Positions 58,916 to 64,000 of a stretch of DNA of 64,000 nt are shown piece after piece. The notes under the pieces were generated by a model. The model made no database searches. It was not told the DNA's origin and was given only the letters and a program-made list of their open reading frames with translations. A program made the translations under genes and the position numbers. The stretch covers positions 434,001 through 498,000 of the forward strand of contig NZ_FMYQ01000001.1 of the NCBI RefSeq assembly GCF_900096975.1, written 5' to 3'. The first letter of the stretch is position 1. Every line of letters starts with the position of its first letter. The DNA is from Paraburkholderia lycopersici. GTDB lineage: Bacteria; Pseudomonadota; Gammaproteobacteria; Burkholderiales; Burkholderiaceae.

Positions 58916-60177
58916 GCCAGGTCCAACAGGCCCATGCCCAGACGGCCGCTGAAGGCCATGTCGTGCTCGTCGTGAACGCGGGTTCGTCGAGCATCAAGTG
59001 TTCGGTGTATCGCGTGATCGAGGACGATCGCGTGGAAGGCGGCGCACGGGCGCTGCACGGCGCGGGCGGCCAGATCGAGGGCATCGGCGTCGCGCCGCGC
59101 GTGGTCGCGCACATGGCGGACGGGCGCCTCATCGTCGACGAGGAGTTTCCGGTCGCCCAGGTCGCCGATCACGACGCCGCGTTTCGCCTCCTGCGCCTCG
59201 TCCTCGCCGTGGGCCTGCGCGATACGCCGCCCGCCGCGATCGGCCATCGCGTGGTGCACGGCGGCGCGCACCACGCCGACGCCGTGCTCATCGACGACGA
59301 GGTAATCGAGGAACTCGACGCGCTCACGCCGCTCGCGCCCTTGCATCAGCCGCACAATCTCGCGGCCATTCGCGCCGTGCGCAAGGTCGCGCCCGAGCTG
59401 CCCCAGGTGGCGTGCTTCGACACGGCGTTCCACGCGTGCAACGACATCATGGCGCAACTCTTCGCGCTGCCGTACAGCTATTACGGAGAGGGCGTGCGCC
59501 GCTACGGGTTTCACGGCCTCTCGTACGAGTACATCGCGAAGCACCTGCATCAGGTCGCGCCGGACATCGCGCGCGGGCGGGTCATCGTCGCGCACCTCGG
59601 CAACGGCGCGAGCCTGTGCGCGATGAAGGACGGCAAGAGCGTCGAGACGACCATGGGCCTCACCGCGCTGGACGGCCTGCCGATGGGCACGCGCTGCGGC
59701 GCGCTCGACGCGGGTGCGGTGCTCTGGATGATGGCGCGCGGCATGGATTACCACGCGATCGAAAAGCTGCTGTATCACGAGTCGGGCTTGAAGGGGCTGT
59801 CGGGCTTGAGCAGCGACATGCGCGAACTGCTCGCGAGCAGCAGCGATCAGGCGAGGCTCGCGATCGACTTCTATACCTATCGCATCGCGCAGGACGTGGG
59901 CAAGCTCGCGGTGGTGCTCGGCGGGCTCGACGGGCTCGTGTTCACGGGCGGCATAGGCGAGCATGCCGCGCCGATCCGTGCGCAGGTATGCGGGCGGCTC
60001 GCGCCGGTATTCGGCATCGCGCTCGACGCCGAGGCCAACGAAGCCGGCAGCAGTGAAGGCAAGGAGCGCGTGAGCACGCGCGAAAGCCGCGTGCCCGTGT
60101 TCGCGATCCGCACCGACGAAGAAGGGATGATCGCCTTGCATACGGCAAGGCTGTTGCGGGCGGCGCTGCGGAGCTAG
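58912..60177 (+). CDS. ackA: Acetate kinase
   Basis: A 421-aa ASKHA kinase making acetate and ATP from acetyl phosphate (or the reverse). VVNAGSSSIKCSVY is the phosphate motif; GHRVVHGG, RRYGFHGLSYEYIA, HLGNGASLCA and FTGGIGEHAAPIRAQV are signatures. The start is GTG at 58912 with GGAG close before it. Coupled to the phosphotransacetylase. Length is slightly above the usual 400 because of the N-terminus. Confidence 0.94.
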   Translation: MSQVQQAHAQTAAEGHVVLVVNAGSSSIKCSVYRVIEDDRVEGGARALHGAGGQIEGIGVAPRVVAHMADGRLIVDEEFPVAQVADHDAAFRLLRLVLAVGLRDTPPAAIGHRVVHGGAHHADAVLIDDEVIEELDALTPLAPLHQPHNLAAIRAVRKVAPELPQVACFDTAFHACNDIMAQLFALPYSYYGEGVRRYGFHGLSYEYIAKHLHQVAPDIARGRVIVAHLGNGASLCAMKDGKSVETTMGLTALDGLPMGTRCGALDAGAVLWMMARGMDYHAIEKLLYHESGLKGLSGLSSDMRELLASSSDQARLAIDFYTYRIAQDVGKLAVVLGGLDGLVFTGGIGEHAAPIRAQVCGRLAPVFGIALDAEANEAGSSEGKERVSTRESRVPVFAIRTDEEGMIALHTARLLRAALRS

Positions 60178-60216
60178 CGTTTCGCGCGTTTGTCGGGCGG
60201 TACTGCGTCTACTGAT

Positions 60217-60268
60217 GTTGGCGAAATCCGTTGGCGAAATCCGTTGGCGAAATCGGTTGGCACAATCG
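60217..60268. repeat. Four tandem 13-bp repeats
   Basis: GTTGGCGAAATCC is present twice exactly (60217-60229, 60230-60242), then with one change (60243-60255) and three to the unit (60256-60268). It lies between the convergent ackA and a hydrolase; 13 is not a multiple of three, so it is not coding. Confidence 0.85.
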
Positions 60269-60308
60269 ACGGACTGCTCGCCAGGGCACGGCGAGCAGGG
60301 CAAAACGT

Positions 60309-60911
60309 TCACGCCAGCGCGGCCCCGCCCCCATCGAACGCCTCATCGCGCAGTCGCCCCGGCGCCGCGCCATGCACGAGCGTATCGACGAAATACTTCG
60401 CGCGCGGCCACGGACCGAAACCGGCCGCCGTGTTGATATGCCCCGCATCGCCGAGATTCACGAACGCGCTGCCCAGTTGCTGCGCGAGCGCGCGGGCGCC
60501 TTCCAGCGGCATCCACGGATCGGTTTCGCTGCCGATGAGAATCGACGCCACGGGAAGCCGGCGCGCCTCGAAGGCCCCGGCAAAGCGGAACTTCTGGGGG
60601 CTCGCGGGCGCGACGAACAGCACGCCCGCGACATCGGCGCCGAGCATGCCGGTTTGCAGCGCATGCGCCGCCACGAGACAGCCGAAACTGTGCGCGGCCA
60701 GCAGGAAAGGTCCGCGCTCGCCGGCTAGCCGCCTCGCAAGCGCCGCGCCCCAGACCGCGAGATCGGGCGCGTCCCAGTCGTCCTGCTCGGCGCGCAGCGA
60801 GCGCGCGAACTGGCGTTCGAGCCAGCTTTGCCAATGGGCGCCGTCGCTGCCGTGCAGGCCGGGCACGGTGACGAGGCGGGGCGGCCAACGCATTTGCGCG
60901 CACGAAAGCAT
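60309..60911 (-). CDS. RBBP9/YdeN family serine hydrolase
   Basis: A 200-aa small hydrolase. VTVPGLHGSDGAHWQSWLE is the family start; Ser is in AAHSFGC, Asp in IGSETDPWMPLE and His in LGDAGHINTAAGFGPWP. The biological substrate is unknown. GAGGAAAAAA precedes the ATG at 60911; the longer upstream frame is not needed. Confidence 0.87.
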   Translation of the reverse strand: MLSCAQMRWPPRLVTVPGLHGSDGAHWQSWLERQFARSLRAEQDDWDAPDLAVWGAALARRLAGERGPFLLAAHSFGCLVAAHALQTGMLGADVAGVLFVAPASPQKFRFAGAFEARRLPVASILIGSETDPWMPLEGARALAQQLGSAFVNLGDAGHINTAAGFGPWPRAKYFVDTLVHGAAPGRLRDEAFDGGGAALA

Positions 60912-61079
60912 GATTTTTTCCTCGCTGGAACACGGCGTGGATCGATTGTGGCTCGCGAGCGGCCCGCGCCGAACCAATTTTTTTTGCTTTGCTTTTCGGT
61001 GCCTTCCGCGCGGCCCGGCGCACCTCGCCGCGCAGGCCGCCGCGCCACGAATTGCGCGGCGAGCGCGGGCCTGAAAACG

Positions 61080-61085
61080 TAGAAT
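61080..61085 (+). promoter_or_regulatory. Possible -10 element before the sORF-ghrA unit
   Basis: TAGAAT lies about 60 bases before the 42-codon ORF. No good -35. Confidence 0.3.
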
Positions 61086-61145
61086 GGTGCCAGTGCACCC
61101 AGCCCCCCCGGTAAAGGAACTACAGCAGGAGCCACAGGAATCCCC

Positions 61146-61274
61146 ATGTCGCAGGCCACGAGCATCAGGCAGCCTTTGCTGCAGCCGTTTCATTTCGTTC
61201 CCGTCACGGGTCCCGATAGCACGCGCGCGTTCGGGGCGTCCGCCCGCTTCGAGGGACAGGTCGGCGAATCATGA
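61146..61274 (+). CDS. 42-aa ORF coupled to ghrA
   Basis: An unassigned small ORF, MSQATSIRQP to the end FEGQVGES. ACAGGA lies 7-8 bases upstream of its ATG, and its stop overlaps the ghrA start (ATGA). It has no membrane segment or known motif. It could be a real small protein or a leader that sets ghrA translation. Confidence 0.5.
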   Translation: MSQATSIRQPLLQPFHFVPVTGPDSTRAFGASARFEGQVGES

Positions 61275-62218
61275 AAATCGTTTTCTGGTTCCCGCAAACC
61301 GACGCTTCGGCGTGGCTTCACGGCCTCGCGCGCGCCCTGCCCGACGCCGAACTGCGCGAATGGCGGCCAGGCGACACCGCTCCGGCCGACTACGCGGTCG
61401 TCTGGCATCCGCCACGCGAACTCTTCGCCGTGCCCGGCCTGCGCGCGATCTTCAATCTGGGCGCGGGCGTCGACGCGATCCTCGCCCACGAACGCGAGCA
61501 GCCCGGCACGCTGCCCGAACACGCCATGCTCGTGCGCCTCGAAGACTCGGGCATGGGCCAGCAGATGAGCGAGTACGTGCAGCACGCCGTGCTGCGCTAC
61601 CTGCGCCGCTTCGACGAATACGCGCTCGCGCAGGCGCGCCGCGAATGGCACGTGCTCGCGCCGCATCCGCGCGAAACCTTCACGGTCGGCGTGCTCGGCC
61701 TTGGCGTGCTGGGCGCACAGGTCGCCCATGCGGTGGCGGCGCTCGGCGTGCCGGTGCGCGGCTTTTCGCGCAGCGCGAAGACAATCGCGGGCATCGAGAC
61801 GTTTTCGGGCGAGCTGCACGGCCCGCAATTCGACGCGTTTCTCGACGGGTCGAAGGTGCTCGTGAACCTGCTGCCCGCTACGCCCGACACCGAAAGCGTG
61901 CTCAACACACGCACCTTCGGCAAGCTCTCACGCGGCGCGTATCTCGTGAACGTGGCGCGCGGCACGCACCTGGCCGAGCAGGATCTGCTCGATGCGCTCG
62001 CGAACGGCACGCTCGCGGCCGCCACGCTCGACGTATTCCGCAACGAGCCGCTGCCGCCCGATCACCTGTTCTGGCGCGAGCCGCGCATCACGATCACGCC
62101 GCACAGTTCGGCGCTCACCTTGCGCGACGAAGCGATTTCACAGGTCGCCGACAAGATCGGCGCGCTCGCGCGCGGCGAGACCGTGAGCGGCGTCGTGCAC
62201 GTCGGACGCGGTTACTGA
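61271..62218 (+). CDS. ghrA: Glyoxylate/hydroxypyruvate reductase A
   Basis: A 315-aa D-2-hydroxyacid dehydrogenase. GVLGLGVLGAQVAHAV is the NAD(P) motif; catalytic Arg is in VNVARGTHL, Glu in FRNEPLPPDH and His in TPHSSALT. WFPQTDASAWLHGL is the GhrA-type N-terminus. It reduces glyoxylate or hydroxypyruvate. It is followed by mvaB 38 bases on. Confidence 0.9.
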   Translation: MKIVFWFPQTDASAWLHGLARALPDAELREWRPGDTAPADYAVVWHPPRELFAVPGLRAIFNLGAGVDAILAHEREQPGTLPEHAMLVRLEDSGMGQQMSEYVQHAVLRYLRRFDEYALAQARREWHVLAPHPRETFTVGVLGLGVLGAQVAHAVAALGVPVRGFSRSAKTIAGIETFSGELHGPQFDAFLDGSKVLVNLLPATPDTESVLNTRTFGKLSRGAYLVNVARGTHLAEQDLLDALANGTLAAATLDVFRNEPLPPDHLFWREPRITITPHSSALTLRDEAISQVADKIGALARGETVSGVVHVGRGY

Positions 62219-62256
62219 GTATAACGAACCAATCCGACCATATTCCGGAGACAGCC

Positions 62257-63180
62257 ATGCCATTGCCCACCGCAGTGAAGATCGTCGAAGTCGGCCCGCG
62301 CGACGGCCTGCAGAACGAGAAGGAATTCGTCCCCACCGCAACGAAAATCGAACTGGTCAACCGGCTTTCCGCTGCGGGCTTTCCGAACATCGAAGCCGCC
62401 TCGTTCGTCTCGCCCAGGTGGGTTCCGCAAATGGCCGACGGCGCCGATGTCATGGCCGGCATCGAGCGCCGCGCGGGCGCGATCTACTCGGTACTCACGC
62501 CCAATCTGCGCGGCTTCGAAGGCGCGCTCGCCGCGCGTGCGGACGAGATCGTCATCTTCGGCGCTGCGAGCGAGGCGTTCTCGCAGAAGAACATCAACTG
62601 CTCGATTGCGGAAAGCATCGAGCGCTTCGCGCCCGTCGCGCAGGCAGCGAAAGAGCACGGCCTGCGCATTCGCGGCAGCGTGTCGTGCTCGCTCGGGTGC
62701 CCGTATCAGGGCGAGGTGTCCGTCGGCTCCGTGGTCGACGTGGTGGAGCGCTTCGCCGCGCTCGGCTGCGACGAGATCGACATCGCCGACACCATCGGCG
62801 TGGGTACGGCGAGGCGCGTGCGCGACGTGTTCGAAGCAGTGACGAAAGTGTTCCCGCGCGAGCGCCTCTCGGGCCACTTTCACGACACCTACGGCCAGGC
62901 GCTCGCCAACATCTACGCGGCGCTCGAAGAAGGCATCGCGATCTTCCACGCCTCGGTGGCGGGCCTCGGCGGCTGTCCGTATGCGAAGGGCGCCACGGGC
63001 AACGTCGCGACCGAAGACGTGCTGTATCTCATGAACGGCCTCGGCATTCACACCGGCGTCGACCTGAACCAGGTCGTCGCGGCGGGCGACTTCATCTCGA
63101 ACGCCATCGGCCGCCAGAACGTCTCGCGCGCGGGCAAGGCGCTGCTCGCGAAGACGCGCGCCGAAGCCGCCTGTGCTTGA
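62257..63180 (+). CDS. mvaB: Hydroxymethylglutaryl-CoA lyase
   Basis: A 307-aa HMG-CoA lyase, last step of leucine breakdown, giving acetyl-CoA and acetoacetate. VEVGPRDGLQNEKEFV holds the catalytic Arg/Asp, GHFHDTYGQALAN the metal His pair and SVAGLGGCPYAKGATGNV the signature Cys loop. GGAG precedes the ATG. The family also includes related lyases, but the Cys loop favours HMG-CoA. Confidence 0.94.
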   Translation: MPLPTAVKIVEVGPRDGLQNEKEFVPTATKIELVNRLSAAGFPNIEAASFVSPRWVPQMADGADVMAGIERRAGAIYSVLTPNLRGFEGALAARADEIVIFGAASEAFSQKNINCSIAESIERFAPVAQAAKEHGLRIRGSVSCSLGCPYQGEVSVGSVVDVVERFAALGCDEIDIADTIGVGTARRVRDVFEAVTKVFPRERLSGHFHDTYGQALANIYAALEEGIAIFHASVAGLGGCPYAKGATGNVATEDVLYLMNGLGIHTGVDLNQVVAAGDFISNAIGRQNVSRAGKALLAKTRAEAACA

Positions 63181-63220
63181 CACGAGCCTCATTGAAACGC
63201 AGTACGAAGGAAATACACTC

Positions 63221-63739
63221 ATGACGGAAACCCCCGCTTCTCAATCCGGCAATCTCGACGCGCTGCCCGACTCCGCCCGCCGTGTCGCCCTGATGCTGCG
63301 CGAGCGCGGTCATGCCAAGCCGGTCGTAATGCTGCCCGAAACGGGCAAGACTTCGGCCGAGGCGGCCGCGGGCCTTGGCTGCGAAGTCGCGCAGATCGCC
63401 AAGTCGATCCTGTTTCGCCGCCGCGAAGACGACGCGCCCGTGCTCGTGATCGCGAGCGGCGCGAACCGCGTGGACGAAAAGAAAGTGGCGGCGCACGTAG
63501 GCGAGATCGGCCGCGCCGACGCAAAGTTCGTGCGCGAGAAAACCGGCTATGCGATTGGCGGCGTCTGCCCGATCGGCCACGCCACGACGCCCGTCACGCT
63601 GATCGACGCCGACCTGTTCGAACTCGAAAGCCTGTGGGCGGCGGCAGGTCATCCGCACGCCGTGTTCAATCTCTCGCCGCAAGAGCTGGCCGCGCTGACC
63701 GGCGCGCCCGTGGTGGACGTCGCGCTGCGCGACGCATGA
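63221..63739 (+). CDS. YbaK/EbsC family aminoacyl-tRNA deacylase-like protein
   Basis: A 172-aa YbaK-fold protein, related to Cys-tRNA-Pro deacylases. The conserved Lys is in QIAKSILFR; VASGANRVDEKK-like VIASGANRVDEKK and GYAIGGVCPIGH are typical. It probably edits mischarged tRNA. AAGGA precedes the ATG at 63221. It overlaps the next gene by 4 bases. Confidence 0.87.
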   Translation: MTETPASQSGNLDALPDSARRVALMLRERGHAKPVVMLPETGKTSAEAAAGLGCEVAQIAKSILFRRREDDAPVLVIASGANRVDEKKVAAHVGEIGRADAKFVREKTGYAIGGVCPIGHATTPVTLIDADLFELESLWAAAGHPHAVFNLSPQELAALTGAPVVDVALRDA

Positions 63740-64000
63740 CCGGCGTGAACGGCCTGAACACGCGCATGAACGCCGCCGCGAACCCGGACCCCGGAACGCC
63801 GCCGCCCTCGCCGTGCATCAACATCTGCCGGATGGACGCGCGCAGCGGCCTGTGCGAAGGCTGTCTGCGCAACATCGACGAGATCGCGTCCTGGTCCACG
63901 CTCGACGACGCGGCGAAACGCGCCGTGTGGGACGCGATCGAGGCGCGCCACGCACTGTGGCTCGCGCAGCGCTTCGAGCCGCAAGCCCGACCGCAAGGAG
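63736..64000 (+). CDS. DUF1289 domain protein, 3' end cut by window
   Basis: An open frame from ATG 63736 to the right edge (88 codons). After a Pro-rich head it has CINICRMDARSGLCEGC and RNIDEIASWSTLDD, the four-Cys pattern of DUF1289, often an Fe-S-like small protein. It overlaps the YbaK-like stop by ATGA and so is translationally coupled. The end is outside the window. Confidence 0.85.
   Translation, partial: MTGVNGLNTRMNAAANPDPGTPPPSPCINICRMDARSGLCEGCLRNIDEIASWSTLDDAAKRAVWDAIEARHALWLAQRFEPQARPQG

Noticed and set aside
60217..60268. CRISPR-like array
   Set aside because: Units are contiguous with no spacers and only 13 bases.
57799..60312. An 837-codon antisense frame across pta-ackA
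   Set aside because: Shadow of two well-supported genes on the other strand.

Overview
The window is GC-rich, tightly packed chromosomal DNA, most likely from a member of Burkholderia sensu lato (Paraburkholderia, Caballeronia or Burkholderia). This rests on gene content and order: a methionine synthase split into two genes, an argS-SPOR-dsbA run, a dacC-D-amino-acid-transaminase-ybeD cluster near lipB-lipA, a PhaM-type granule protein, and small DUF3567/DUF1840/DUF2917 proteins. No rRNA, tRNA or CRISPR array was recognised. All calls come from reading the sequence; no search was run.

Left end (1-3437): the end of an inserted element. It holds a partial IS5-type transposase running off the left edge and a 611-aa large serine recombinase. 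The recombinase's 5' side abuts a comM (YifB-family ATPase) gene cut at its Walker A motif. The rest of comM must lie beyond the other end of the element, outside the window.

3438-19332: a lipoprotein and a TlpA-like thioredoxin in opposite orientations; a C4-dicarboxylate module, dctA-dctB-dctD, with a clear sigma-54 promoter before dctA; a taurine-type ABC transporter, tauABC; then lipoate synthesis (lipB, lipA) and the dacC-dat-ybeD operon, with a LysR regulator and a DUF2917 gene between the two parts.

19333-30056: a small hydrolase and a [2Fe-2S] protein, a VanZ-family membrane protein, a four-gene MCE/Mla-type lipid transporter operon, then birA-coaX-small membrane protein, rfaE2, and a ferritin-like di-iron protein. 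Before birA there is a striking imperfect direct repeat with DnaA-box-like motifs.

30057-44437: patatin-like lipase and PhaM, enoyl-CoA hydratase, an orphan branched-chain-type binding protein, an FAH-family hydrolase divergent from an IclR regulator, a DUF3108 protein, an alpha/beta hydrolase, a DUF3567 protein, and the split metH pair.

44438-64000: a small Lys-rich exported protein, DUF1840, argS-SPOR-dsbA-SDR, an oligopeptide-type binding protein, a PXPV-repeat protein, an orphan sulfate-binding protein, then a metabolic cluster of fabI paralogue, PhaC-like DUF3141 hydrolase, phosphate acetyltransferase and acetate kinase. It ends with a small serine hydrolase, ghrA with a 42-codon ORF coupled upstream, HMG-CoA lyase, a YbaK-like deacylase and a truncated DUF1289 gene. 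Most of the window is ordinary core chromosome; the accessory part is the left 2.5 kb.
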